DNA of 64,000 bases from CAVOGJ01 sp963700865 (GTDB taxonomy: Bacteria; Planctomycetota; Planctomycetia; Pirellulales; Pirellulaceae): the NCBI GenBank assembly GCA_963700865.1, contig CAVOZC010000023.1, positions 1 through 64,000 on the forward strand, in the 5' to 3' direction. Shown one piece after another: positions 1 to 10,270 of the stretch (within the stretch, counting starts at the first letter, position 1; every line of letters starts with the position of its first letter). Under the pieces are notes generated by a model. It did no database searches. It was not told the origin of the DNA and saw nothing but the letters and a program-made list of their open reading frames with translations. The position numbers and the translations under genes are program-made.

Positions 1-124
1 TACGTATCTGTACCGGGCCGGACGAGGCCTGGGGCACGGCTGACGAGCAGAACTGCAGCATTCCGCCCATCACACCTCGATCCTTTCCGTTCTCACTTCT
101 CACTTCTGGCATAATCCCCCCGTC

Positions 125-1584
125 ATGCCTTCCTCTTCGGATCCCGCCGACCTGGAATTCTCTCCCGACGAGATGCGCCGCATGGGCGAGGCGGTGCTCG
201 AACGCATCGTCGCGCACCTCGCGTCGCTCGACGGGCAGCCCGTGCGCGGCGACGTCGACGCCGAGGCCTTGTGCCGGGCGATGCGCGAGCCGGCGCCGGA
301 GGAGGGCTCGGCGATCGGCCCGCTGCTCGACTCGCTGTTCAACGACTGGATTCCGCGCTCCTTCACGACGCCGGGCCCCGGCTATCTCGCCTACATCCCG
401 GGCGGCGGCCTGTTCCCGGCGGCGCTCGCCGACTTCATCAGCGCCACGACCAACCGCTACACCGGCGTCTGGATCGCGGCGCCGGCGCTCGTCCAGCTCG
501 AGGCCAACGTGCTCGACTGGTTCCGCGACTGGATGGGCTTCCCGGCATCGACGCGCGGGCTGCTGACGACGGGCGGATCGATGGCGGGATTCAACGCGAT
601 TGTCTGCGCGCGCGAGCGGCTGCTGGGCGACGACATCCGATCCGGCGTGCTCTACACGTCGACGCAGGCGCACCACTCCGTCGTGAAGGCCGCACGGCTC
701 GCCGGCATCCGGCCCGACCGCGTGCGCGAGATTCCTGCCGACGCCGCGTTCCGGATGCGGACGTGATCGCCCTCGCCGCCGCCGTGCGAGAGGACCGCGC
801 GCGGGACTGCGCCCGTTCATGGTGGCGTCGACGGCCGGCACCACCAACACCGGGGCGGTCGATCCGCTCGACGCGATCGCGGATCTCTGCGACGGCCGAG
901 GGCCTGTGGCACCACGTGGACGGCGCCTACGGCGCCTTCTTCCACATGTGCCCCGAGCTGCGCCCGCTGCTGAGCGGCCTCGCGCGCGCCGACTCGCTGA
1001 CGCTCGACCCGCACAAGGGCCTGTTTCTGCCGTACGGCACCGGCGCGCTGCTCGTGCGCGACGGATCGCGCTCTGCGCGACGTGCACGGCGCGACGGCCG
1101 GCTACCTGCCGGCACGCCGGATCCGGACGAGTTCTACGATCCGAGCCAGTACGGCCCGGATCTGTCGCGCGGATTCCAGGGCCTGCGCGTGTGGCTGTCG
1201 GTGAAGGTGTTCGGCGCCGGCCCGCTTCCGCGCCGCGCTCGCCGAGAAGCGCGCGCTGGCGGTGGAGGCGGCCGTCCGCATCGCGGCAATCCCCGGCATC
1301 GTCATGGTGGCGCCGCCGCAGCTCTCGCTCTTCGCGTTCCACCTCGACGTGGCCGGGCGCCACGCGTGACGACGAGAACGCCGCGACGACGGCGCTGATT
1401 GAGATGGCGTGACGGCGCGCGGCCGGGTGATGATCACCGGCTGCACGGTGGACGGCCGCGTCCTCGCGCGTGTGTGCGTGCTCAGCTTCCGCACCCGCCA
1501 CGACACGATGGACACGTGTGTCGCGCACGTGGCCGAGGAGACAGCGGCCATTCTCGCGGAGGCGCGATCAGCGACCAACCCTGA
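125..1584 (+). CDS. PLP-dependent aromatic-L-amino-acid decarboxylase family protein (frameshifted)
   Basis: Group II pyridoxal-phosphate decarboxylase, the family of aromatic amino acid, tyrosine and glutamate decarboxylases. It removes the carboxyl group of an amino acid in the cytoplasm. Visible signatures are the substrate-loop region PGPGYLAYIPGGG near residue 85, the cofactor-contact region TTGGSMAGFNA, the HHVDGAYGAF segment and the Schiff-base lysine in LTLDPHKGLFLPYG (about 1000-1030). The frame breaks near 755, 808, 895, 1070, 1125, 1218, 1360 and 1405, yet homology continues in the next frame each time, so I read one gene of about 485 codons. The ATG at 125 gives the usual N-terminus. 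The end is taken at the TGA near 1582, after the C-terminal stretch ending AEARSATNP. Substrate cannot be told from the sequence. Confidence 0.85.
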
Positions 1585-1660
1585 TGCCGCAGGGCACAGG
1601 GCAAAGACCTGTGCCACCGGTGCCCAATGTGACGTCCGGTGGCCAGGGTCGACCCGAGCC

Positions 1661-2207
1661 CTACCCCGGCTTTCGCGCCGCAATCGACGCGACCTGATCG
1701 CCGTCGACCTCACCCTCACGCGCTTCGAGGATCTCGAGGCCCTCGACGAGGACCCGCAGCTCGCCGGGCGCGAGCAGGAAATCCGGATTCGACGGCTTGC
1801 GCCGGACCGCCGCGTGGGCGCGCGTGAAGGTCTCGTAGAGCAGCACACCGCCGGGCACCAGCGCGCGGACGATCGCCGGGAAGAGCGGCCGGTGCAGGTA
1901 CCGGAACACGAGGACGAGGTCTGTACTCGGCGTCGCCGAGCGAGACGCCTTCACGCTCGAGATCCACGATCGCGGTGTCGATCGCAAGCCCGTGCCGCTC
2001 CGCTCTGGCGTGTAACCGGGCGATGGCCTCCGCGTCGCGATCCACGGCGCGCACCACGTAGCCCCAGGAGGCGGCGATGAGCGCGTGGCGCCCGGCGCCG
2101 CAGGCAACATCGAGTGCCCGTCCCCCGCGGGGGAGCCGCGGCCGCTGGCGCAGCAGCCAATCCGACGCTCCGCGGGCGCTCGCGATGGACCCGGGTCCGG
2201 TCGTCAT
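1661..2207 (-). CDS. Class I SAM-dependent methyltransferase
   Basis: Small Rossmann-fold methyltransferase of about 180 residues, resembling the TehB/tellurite-resistance type. The SAM-binding motif I is visible as ALDVACGAGRHAL near residues 31-43, followed by an acidic residue ending strand 2 (VRAVDRD). One frameshift near 1926 separates the N-terminal part (LGDAEY) from DLVLVFRYLHRPLFPAIVRAL and the LLYETF motif in the C-terminal part. The break is repaired by two added bases. It is convergent with the upstream decarboxylase and divergent from the YtxJ-like gene, so it is probably its own unit. The methyl acceptor is unknown. Confidence 0.8.
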
Positions 2208-2254
2208 CGCTCGTAACCTACGCAGAATCCGGCCGTCACCGGTATGATGAAGGC

Positions 2255-2629
2255 ATGTCGGTGATCGTGTGGCTCGAATCGACGGCGGATCTCGATCGTG
2301 CGCTCGACCAGTCGCGCAAGCTTCCCGTGGTGTTCTACAAGCACAGCCTCACGTGCGGCACCAGCGCCTTCGCGCTCGACGAGGTGCGCGCCTTTCTGGC
2401 GAGCGAGACCGCCGCCCGCGTGGCGGTGCGCGGCGTCGCAGTGCAGACCGCGCGCGCCGTCTCGAACGAGTTGGCCCGGCGCCTGGGCGTCCGCCACGAA
2501 ACGCCGCAGATCCTGATCGTGACTGACGGTACGGTCGCCTGGCACCGTTCCCATTTCCGGGTCTCGGCCGCGACGATCGTTGAGCGCGTGCGCACGATCC
2601 TCGATCGGTCTTCGGCTACCGCCAGGTAA
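2255..2629 (+). CDS. ytxJ: YtxJ-like monothiol protein (bacillithiol system redox-active protein family)
   Basis: A 124-residue thioredoxin-fold protein of the YtxJ (DUF2847) family. Members are thought to act as monothiol bacilliredoxin-like proteins in reduction of mixed disulfides. The key region is VVFYKHSLTCGTS, where a single cysteine stands in place of the CxxC of thioredoxin, and the cis-proline region ETPQILIV follows near residue 88. The ATG at 2255 gives the normal family N-terminus; an earlier in-frame start would add residues without homology. Length is that of the family and the gene is intact. It is divergent from the methyltransferase. Confidence 0.85.
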   Translation: MSVIVWLESTADLDRALDQSRKLPVVFYKHSLTCGTSAFALDEVRAFLASETAARVAVRGVAVQTARAVSNELARRLGVRHETPQILIVTDGTVAWHRSHFRVSAATIVERVRTILDRSSATAR

Positions 2630-2666
2630 GGCTCGACCTCCGCGCCGGCCGCCCGCGCGTGTCCGC

Positions 2667-3858
2667 ATGATCCGTCTCCCTTCCCGCCTGTCGCTCGTGT
2701 TCTCGTCGATCGGCCACGGCTACATGCACCTGTTCGCCGTGTACCTCTACCTGGTCGTGCTGCCGCTCGAGCGGGAGTGGGGCCTGCCCTATCCGGAGCT
2801 GATCGGCTTGTGGACGGTGGGCTCGCTGTTGATCGGCGCGGTGGCGTTGCCGGTCGGCTGGATCGCCGACCGCTGGAGCGCCACCGGCATGATGGTGGTC
2901 TTCTTCGTGGGGCTCGGCACGGCGTCCATCGCCTGCGGCCTGGCCACCGGCCCACGCACGCTGTGGGCGGGGCTCTGCCTGCTCGGGCACGTTCGCGTCC
3001 ATTTATCATCCCGTCGGGCTGCCCTGGCTGGTCCGGACTGCCGCGACCCGCGGCAAGGCGCTGGGCGTTAACGGCATCTTCGGCAGCGTCGGCGTGGCCT
3101 CGGCCGGGATCGTGGCCGGCACGCTGATCGACCTGTTCGGCTGGCGCACGGCGTTCGTCGTCCCCGGCCTCGTGTCAATCGGCACCGGGGCCGCGATGTG
3201 GGCCGCGCGGCACACCGGCCGGTCGCCGATGGCGACACCGGCCCCCGGTGCCGAGGGCGCCACCGGCTCCCGGGCGGACCGCCATCGCGCGTTCGCCGTG
3301 CTGGTGGTTACGATGTTCGGCGGATCGCTCATCTACCAGTCGACGCAGGCCGCGCTGCCGAAGCTGTTCGAGTTGCGGCTCGAGGATCGGCTCGGGCCGG
3401 GCACGTTCGGCGTCGGAGCCATGGTCGCCGTCGCTTACGGCATCGCCGGTCTGACCCAGATCGCGCCGGCCACCTCGCCGACCGCTACCCCCTCAAGCGC
3501 GTCTACACCACCGCGCTCCTCAGCCAGGCGCCGCTCCTGTGGCTGGCCTCGACCGTGGGCGGGGTTCCGCTCGTGCCGCTCGCCACCGGCCTCGTCATCG
3601 CGAACACGGCGGCGCTGCCCGCCGAGAACATCCTGCTCGCCGAGGCCGCGCCGCGTCGCCAGAGCCTCGCGTTCGGCATGAAGTTCCTCCTCGAGCTTCG
3701 GCGCCGCCCCGCTCGCGATCCGGCTCGTCGCCTTCGTCACCGAGCGCACCGGCGGCTTCGCCTGGCTCTTCATCGCGCTCGCCGGCGTCGCCGTCACCAT
3801 GGGCGCCGTCGCGTTCCTGCTACCGGGGGCCACCGCGACCGCCGTTCACCACGGTTGA
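2667..3858 (+). CDS. MFS transporter (frameshifted)
   Basis: Major facilitator superfamily permease of about 395 residues with around 12 predicted membrane segments. The N-terminal half shows SSIGHGYMHLFAVYLYLVVLPL and the loop 2-3 region WIADRWSA. The SIYHPVG stretch in helix 4 and the GVNGIFGSVGVASAG stretch in helix 5 resemble fosmidomycin-resistance or sugar-phosphate type MFS proteins. Frameshifts near 2990, 3465 and 3700 split it; the last is repaired by restoring CG in a TCGCGA context. The gene starts 37 bases after the YtxJ-like gene, so the two may be cotranscribed. Substrate not determinable. Confidence 0.8.
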
Positions 3859-4037
3859 CGGACTGACTTTGCGGATCTCCGGATCTGCGGCACCTCCACG
3901 ACGGCGTCAGCCATCGTCGGTGGTCGGCGGCGTCCATTCAAGACGGGAAGGACCGTCGCGCGCCACCTGCGGTGGTCCCGGACGAGCGGCGAGAGGCCCG
4001 AACGTCTCGGAAGTCCGCAGCGTATAATTCCCCCACC

Positions 4038-5397
4038 GTGTCCCTGAACTACCTCGCGACCCGCTACACCTGTTCGTGGCCCTGGTCCACCCTCGTGCTG
4101 CTGTGCGACGGGCGACTGGTCTGCGGGTGCGCCGACCCGTACGGCAAGCGGGTGCTCGGCGACGCCCGGCGCGAATCGGTCGGCGCCGTGTGGACCGGCG
4201 CGACCGCCGGCCCTGCGCGAGGATCTCAACGGCGGCGGCTCCGCGTTCTGCGGCGACTGCCCGCTCAAGCTGCCGCTGGGCGACGCCGAGCGCCGCCCCG
4301 GCGCGGGCTCGACGTCGGCTCCGTTGCCCGCGCGGCTGTACATCGAGTGCACGGCCGCCTGCAACATCTCGCTGCTTCCAGGCCTGCTGCGCGCCGGAGA
4401 CGGGCATCACGAAGACGCGCCAGGCCGCCATGCTCGACTTCGACCTGTTCGCGCGCGTCGTGGACGAGACCGGACCGTCGCTCGTCCGCATCGACTTCTT
4501 CAACTACGGCGAGACGTTCCTCCACAAGCGAGCGGTCGAGATGTGCGAGTACATCAAGGCGCGCTTCCCCGGCGTCTACCTCTACACCAGCACCAACGGT
4601 CTCGACGCTCGACGACGCGAAGGCGCGGCGCCTGGCACGATCGGGCGTCGACGAGGTGACCTTCTCGATCGACGGCGCGACGCAGGCGAGCTACGAGCGC
4701 TACCGGCAGCGCGGCCGGCTCGACGTGGCGCTCGCCGCCATGCGCGCCATGGTCGACGAGAAACGCAAGGCCGGCCGCGACGTGCCGTTCCTCAACTGGC
4801 GCTACATCCTGTTCAACTGGAACGACAGCGACGAGGAGATGGACCTCGCGCGCCGGATGGCCGAGGAGATCGGCATCGATCGACTCTGCTGGGAGATCAC
4901 GGATCACCCGGAGGAGGCGTTCTCGCGGCGGTTCGCCCCCGGCTCGCCCGACCTGGCGCGCATCCGCCACGAGGTCTGGGACGACAACAACCTGGGGAAC
5001 GCCATCCCCGGCGCGACGCCGCGGGCCCGCGATCGACCTGGAGGGCGAGCGCACGACCGGTGACGGCACGCCCCGGTGAGGCGATCGTGATCCGCGCACG
5101 CGTGCACAACCTCTCGACCCGGGCCTTTCCGGCGCAGGCGACGCTACGGCCGCCGCCTGGTGCGGCTCGGCGCGCAGCTCTGCCGCGCGGACGGCGCGCT
5201 CGTCGACCGGGACTTCGCCCGCGCGTGGCTGCCGGGGCCGCTCGCGGCCGGGACGTCGGTCGAGGTGCCGATCGAGCTGCCCGCCCCCGACGCGGCCGGC
5301 GCCTACCAGCTCCGGTTCGACCTGGTGAGCGAGGGCATCGACTGGTTCGAGGCCTGCGGCTCGCCGGTGACCGGTCCGCCCGCTCGTGGTGGCGTAG
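4038..5397 (+). CDS. Radical SAM protein with N-terminal SPASM-like Cys cluster and C-terminal beta domain
   Basis: Radical SAM enzyme of about 455 residues with an unusual domain order. Residues 1-75 hold a SPASM-like auxiliary cluster (CSWPWSTLVLLCDGRLVCGC, then a glycine-rich turn and CGDCPLKLP near 4250). The core follows with YIECTAACNIS and CFQACCAPETG (about 4340-4400), then FNYGETFLH and VTFSIDGATQASYERYR. The C-terminal ~110 residues (VIRARVHNLSTRAF onward) look like an Ig/CARDB-type beta domain. A GTG at 4038 is the start that keeps the first Cys cluster. Breaks near 4196, 4373, 4600, 5027, 5058 and 5147 are each repaired by adding back CG or GC. The spacing of the core cysteines is uncertain because a break lies inside the motif. 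Substrate unknown. Confidence 0.75.
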
Positions 5398-5588
5398 GAG
5401 CCAGTTCTCTCTCGGAAAGGGGCTTTGGATTCCCGGCGCGCGGACGGCTTGACCAGACACACCTATTCACCCTTAAAATACTGATATAGACAAGTTTCCA
5501 CTTGTCTATACATTCTGGATCGGGCCTTGGCTCGGCCCTTTCCAGGCCGGCCGCCCCGCTCGCTGAGGCGCCGCGTCGCGAGGCACCA

Positions 5589-6548
5589 ATGACCCAGACG
5601 ACACCCTCCAGCACGACGCTCGATGCCGCCTTCCGCGCCCTGCGTGGCCGGGACCTGCTGACGCTGCGGGAGCTGACCCGCGACGAGTTCGCCGCGCTCC
5701 TCGATCGGGCTCGCCTGATGAAGGCCGACCCCCGCGGCTTCTCCACGACCCTCGCGGGCAAGACGCTCGCGATGCTCTTCGAGAAGCCCTCGCTCCGCAC
5801 GCGCGTCACCTTCGACGTGGCGATGTACGCAGCTCGGCGGCCACGCGATCTACCTGTCGCCGAACGAGATCAGCATGGGCAAGCGGGAATCGACGCACGA
5901 CGTGGCGAGGAACCTCGAGCGCATGGTCCAGGGCATCATGATCAGGACCTTCACCCAGCAGATCGTCGACGACCTGGCACGAGCGGCGCGCGTCCCGGTC
6001 ATCAACGGGCTCACCGACTTCAGCCACCCGTGCCAGGGCCTGGCCGACTACCTGACGCTGCTGGAGATCAGGGGATCGCTGGCGGGAGTGCGCGTGGCGT
6101 ACGTCGGCGACGGCAACAACGTCGCGCACTCGCTGGCGCACGGCGCCGCGCTCGCCGGCGCCGCGCTCTCGATCGCCACGCCGGCCGGCTACGAGCCGGC
6201 GCCGGAGGCGATCGAATGGGCGACGGTCGCATGGGGCGACGATCACGCTGACGCGCGACCCCCGCGAGGCCGTCGAGAACGCCGACGCCGTGTACACGGA
6301 CACGCTGGACGAGCATGGGCCAGGAAGCGGAGGCCGAGGAGCGCCGGCGGATCTTCGCGCCGTACCAGGTGAACGACGCGCTCGTCGCGCGCGCGAAGGC
6401 CGACGCGGTCTTCATGCACTGCCTGCCGGCGCACCGCGGCGAGGAGGTCACCGACGCGGTCATCGACTCGCCGCGATCGGTCGTGTTCGACCAGGCGGAG
6501 AACCGGCTGCACGCGCAGAAGGCCGTGCTGGCGGCCCTGATGGGCTGA
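5589..6548 (+). CDS. argF/arcB: Ornithine carbamoyltransferase
   Basis: Transfers carbamoyl phosphate to ornithine to give citrulline, or runs backward in ornithine/citrulline catabolism. Clear family motifs are FEKPSLRTRVTF (carbamoyl phosphate site), HPCQ near 6030, YVGDGNNVAHSL, and the ornithine-site HCLPAHRGEEV near 6415. About 320 residues, the family length. Frameshifts lie near 5830 (restored by GC in tacgc|ag), 6237 and 6310. The ATG at 5589 follows a GC-rich leader. Carbamate kinase begins 10 bases downstream, so they form one operon. The pairing with carbamate kinase favours the catabolic ArcB role, but sequence alone does not separate it from ArgF. Confidence 0.9.
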
Positions 6549-6558
6549 GGAGCCGACC

Positions 6559-7586
6559 GTGCTGAGGAAGACCGCGCTCGTCGCGATCGGCGGCAATTCG
6601 CTCATTCGCGCCGGCGACGACGGCTCGGTCGGCGAAGAGCAGGAGCACGCCCGCGCGACGAGCCGCGCGATCGCGGCCCTGGTGGCCGACGGCTGGCGGC
6701 TGCTCGTCACCCACGGCAACGGTCCGCAGGTGGGCGCGGCGCTGCTCCGCTCGGAGCGCGGCGCGGACGAGGTCTACCCGCTCTCGCTGAACGTCTGCGG
6801 CGCGGCCACGCAGGGCGAGATCGGCTACCTGCTCCAGCAGGCGCTCGGCCAGGAGCTGGCGAGCGCGCCAGGTCGAGCGGCCCGTGGCCACCGTGCTCAC
6901 GCAGGTGGTCGTCGCGGAGAGGGACCCCGCCTTCGACCGGCCGTCCAAGCCCATCGGGCCCTTCTACACCCGCGAGCAGGCCGACGACCGGCGACGCCGG
7001 CGGGGCTGGACGATGGTCGAGACGCCCGACGGGTTTCGTCGCGTCGTTGCGTCTCCCGAGCCGGTCGAGATCGTGGAGGGCGACGTCATCCGCGCGCTGC
7101 TCGATCGCGGGGTGCTCGTGGTCGCGCTCGGCGGCGGCGGCATCCCGGTCGTCCGCGCGGGGACCGCGGCTCGTCGGCGTGGACGCGGTCATCGACAAGG
7201 ACCGCGCGTCGGCGCTGCTGGCCACGCGCATCCAGGCCGAGCTGTTCATCATCCTGACCGACGTCGACCGCGTGTACCTGGACTACCGGCGGCCGACCGA
7301 GCGGCCGCTCGAGCGGGTGACGGTCGACGAGCTGGAGCGCCACGACCGCGAGGGACAGTTTCCCGCCGGCTCGATGGGACCGAAGGTCGAGGCGGCGCTG
7401 CGGTTCCTGCGGGACGGCGGGCGCGAGGTCATCATCACGTCGCCCGAGCGGCTCCTCGAAGCGGTCGCCGGACGCGCCGGCACGCACGTCGTCGGTGGAG
7501 AGGTCGCCGTGGAAGCACCGCTGGTGCTGGCGGCGTCGGGATCGCGGAGGACGGGGCTGAGGCGCCCAAGCGAAGGTGCGTCATGA
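6559..7586 (+). CDS. arcC: Carbamate kinase
   Basis: Makes ATP from ADP and carbamoyl phosphate, the last step of arginine/citrulline fermentation-type catabolism. Motifs seen are VAIGGNSLI at the N-terminus, LVTHGNGPQVGAAL, NVCGAATQGEIGYLL, GGGGIPVV and VGVDAVIDKDRASALLA, then PAGSMGPKVEAAL near the C-terminus. About 320 residues. Frameshifts occur near 6870 (lost GC in a GCGCGC run) and 7165, and probably near 7545, so the exact stop is uncertain and the apparent overlap with the next start may not be real. Same strand and tight spacing with the carbamoyltransferase and aminotransferase genes. Confidence 0.9.
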
Positions 7587-8812
7587 CGGTCACCGAGTGC
7601 GTCGAGCTGGAAGAGCAGTACGGCGCGCACAACTACCATCCGCTGGACGTGGTCATCGAGCGCGGCCGAGGGCGTCTGGGTGTACGACGTCGACGGCCGG
7701 CGCTACCTCGACTGCCTCGGCGCGTACTCGGCGGTCAACCAGGGCCACTGCCATCCGCGGATCGTCGCAGGCGCTGCGCTGGAGCAGGCGCGACCGGCTC
7801 ACGCTCACGTCGCGCGCGTTCCACAACGACCAGCTGCCGCTCCTGTACCGGCAGCTGCTGCGAGCTGACCGGCATGGACATGGCGCTGCCGATGAACACC
7901 GGCGCCGAGGCGGTCGAGACCGCCATCAAGGCGGCGCGCAAGTGGGGCTACACGGTCAAGGGCATCCCGAGCGGACCAGGCCGAGATCATCGTCTGCGCG
8001 GACAACTTCCACGGCCGCACGACCACGATCGTCGGCTTCTCGACCGACGCGCAGTACCGCGACGGCTTCGGCCCGTTCACGCCGGGCTTCCGATCGTCCC
8101 GTTCGGCGACGCCGACGCGCTCGAGCGCGGCGATCACGCCCGAACACCTGCGCCTTCCTGGTCGAGCCGATCCAGGGCGAGGCCGGCATCATCATCCCGC
8201 CCGACGGGCTACCTGGCGCGGGCCGCGGCGCATCTGCCAGGCGAACCGACGTGCTGCTCATCGCCGACGAGATCCAGACCGGCCTCGGCCGCACCGGCAA
8301 GCTCTTCGCCTGCGAGCACGAGCGGCGTGCGACCCGACGTGATGATCGTCGGCAAGGCGCTCTCGGGCGGCTTCTATCCGGTGTCGGCGGTGCTCGCCGA
8401 CGCGCGAGGTGATGGGCGTGTTCAAGCCCGGCGACCACGGCAGCACCTTCGGCGGCAACCCGCTCGCCTGCGCGGTCGCGCGCGCCGCGCTCGACGTGCT
8501 CGTCGACGAGGAGCTGGTGGAGCGCTCGGCCGAGCTCGGCGCGTACTTCCTCGAGCGGCTCCGGACGATCGAGAGCCCGGTGATCAAGGAGGTCCGCGGC
8601 CGCGGGCTCTGGATCGGCATCGAGCTGACGAGCCGCGGCGCGGCCCTACTGCGAGGCGCTCGAGGACGAGGGCCTCCTGTGCAAGGAGACCCACGAGCAC
8701 GTCATCCGCATCGCGCCGCCGCTGGTCATCGACGAGGGACGAGATCGACTGGGCGTTCGATCGGATCGGAAGGTGCTCACGCGGTCGTGCCGACGGAATG
8801 CCCGCCGAGTAG
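7583..8812 (+). CDS. rocD: Ornithine aminotransferase (class III PLP aminotransferase)
   Basis: Ornithine:2-oxo-acid transaminase, converting ornithine to glutamate-5-semialdehyde. The start MTVTECVELEEQYGAHNYHPLDVV is typical of RocD, as is DGRRYLDCLGAYSAVNQGHCHP. The PLP-binding lysine is in MIVGKALSGGFYPVSAV near 8345, and LIADEIQTGLGRTG precedes it. TFGGNPLACAVARAALDVL follows. Frameshifts near 7675, 7770, 7865, 7980, 8090, 8140, 8210, 8330, 8405, 8645 and 8735 make this one of the most damaged genes in the window, but the protein is continuous. In context it removes the ornithine produced by reverse carbamoyltransferase action. The C-terminal end is approximate. Confidence 0.88.
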   Translation: MTVTECVELEEQYGAHNYHPLDVVIERGRGRLGVRRRRPALPRLPRRVLGGQPGPLPSADRRRRCAGAGATGSRSRRARSTTTSCRSCTGSCCELTGMDMALPMNTGAEAVETAIKAARKWGYTVKGIPSGPGRDHRLRGQLPRPHDHDRRLLDRRAVPRRLRPVHAGLPIVPFGDADALERGDHARTPAPSWSSRSRARPASSSRPTGYLARAAAHLPGEPTCCSSPTRSRPASAAPASSSPASTSGVRPDVMIVGKALSGGFYPVSAVLADARGDGRVQARRPRQHLRRQPARLRGRARRARRARRRGAGGALGRARRVLPRAAPDDREPGDQGGPRPRALDRHRADEPRRGPTARRSRTRASCARRPTSTSSASRRRWSSTRDEIDWAFDRIGRCSRGRADGMPAE

Positions 8813-8909
8813 CGGCGGAGCGCGCGGAGCGGACGGGCGAAGGGTGCCCCGCGAGCGAAGCGCGCTAGGCGGGGTGCAGGGGGCCCCGCCGATGGAAGGA
8901 ATGACCCGA

Positions 8910-10270
8910 TGCAGCGGACGAAGACGATCATCATGGGCGCGGCCGGACGCGACTTCCACGACTTCAACGTCGCTGTACCGGGACGACGAACGATACGAGG
9001 TCGTGGCGTTCACGGCCACCCAGATTCCCGAACATCGACCGGGCGGCGCTACCCCGCCGGCGCTCGCCGGCCGGCTGTATCCGCAGGGCATCCCGATCCG
9101 ACGCCGAGGACGAGCTCGAATCGCTGATCCGGCGCACGGCGTGCGGGAGGTCGTCTTCGCCTACAGCGACGTGTCCGTACTCGCACGTCATGCAGCGGTC
9201 GGCGCTCGTCAACGCCGCGGGTGCCGACTTCAAGCTCCTCGGCGCCGGCTCCACGATGCTCAGAGCCGCAAGCCGGTGGTCGGCGTCTGCGCCGTGCGCA
9301 CCGGCTGCGGCAAGAGCCAGACCGACGCGCCGGGTGGCGGTCCTGCTGCGGCAGGCCGGCCTCAGAGTGGCCGTCGTCCGCCACCCGATGCCCTACGGCG
9401 ATCTGCGAGAAGCAGCGCGTGCAGCGCTTCGCCACGCTCGACGATCTGAAGCAGCACGACTGCACGATCGAGGAGATCGAGGAGTACGAGCCGCACATCG
9501 TGAACGGCACGATCGTGTTCGCCGGCGTCGACTACGGCGCCATCCTGGCCGAGGCGGAGCAAGAAGTCGACGTGGTGCTGTGGGACGGCGGCAACAACGA
9601 CCTGCCCTTCTATCGGCCCGACCTGCACATCGTCGTGGCCGACCCGCTCGCGTGCCGGCCACGAGCTCGCCTACTACCCGGGCGAAGCGAACCTGCGGAT
9701 GGCCGACGTGGTCATCATCAACAAGATCGACACGGCCGAGCCGGCCGCGCGTCGAGCGGCTCCACGCGAACATCCGGGCGATCAACCCCGAAGGCGACGG
9801 TCGATCGAGGCCGCGTCGCCGTTGACCGCCGACCATCCCGAGCGCGTTGCGCGGCAAGCGGGTGCTCGTCGTCGAGGACGGCCCCACGCTGACGCACGGC
9901 GAGATGAAGTTCGGCGCCGGCACCGTGGTGGCCCGCAAGCTCGGCGCGCGCGAGATCGTCGATCCGCGGCCCTGGGCCGTGGGCACGATCGCGGAGACCT
10001 TCCGGAAGTACCCGGACATCGGCGCCCTGCTGCCGGCGATGGGCTACGGCGACGAGCAGGTGCAGGACCTCGAGGCGACGATCGACACGGGTGCCGGCCG
10101 ACGTGGTGGTCGATCGGCACGCCGATCGACCTCAGCCGCATCGTGCAGGATCGACCAAGCCGACGGTCCGCGTGCGCTACGATCTGCAGGAGATCGGCCA
10201 GCCGACGCTCGACACGGTGCTCGCCGGCTTCCTCAAGCACGTGCGCCCGGCGAGGCGGTGCCGGCCTATG
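8910..10270 (+). CDS. Cyclic 2,3-diphosphoglycerate synthetase-like GTPase
   Basis: P-loop protein of about 450 residues resembling the archaeal cyclic 2,3-diphosphoglycerate synthetase family, which also occurs in many bacteria without the archaeal solute. Features in order are an N-terminal Rossmann-like part (KTIIMGAAGRDFHDFN), FAYSDVSY near 9165, a P-loop GVCAVRTGCGKSQT near 9280, DVVLWDGGNNDLPFYRPDLHIVVAD near 9570, and the guanine-type NKID at 9720. The last third has VVEDGPTLTHGEMKFGAG. Numerous frameshifts (8975, 9035, 9100, 9172, 9262, 9320, 9403, 9655, 9750, 9840, 10090) break it. An IS630 copy starts at its 3' end, so the last residues or the stop may be lost. It follows the ornithine genes on the same strand. 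Its function in bacteria is not settled. Confidence 0.7.
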
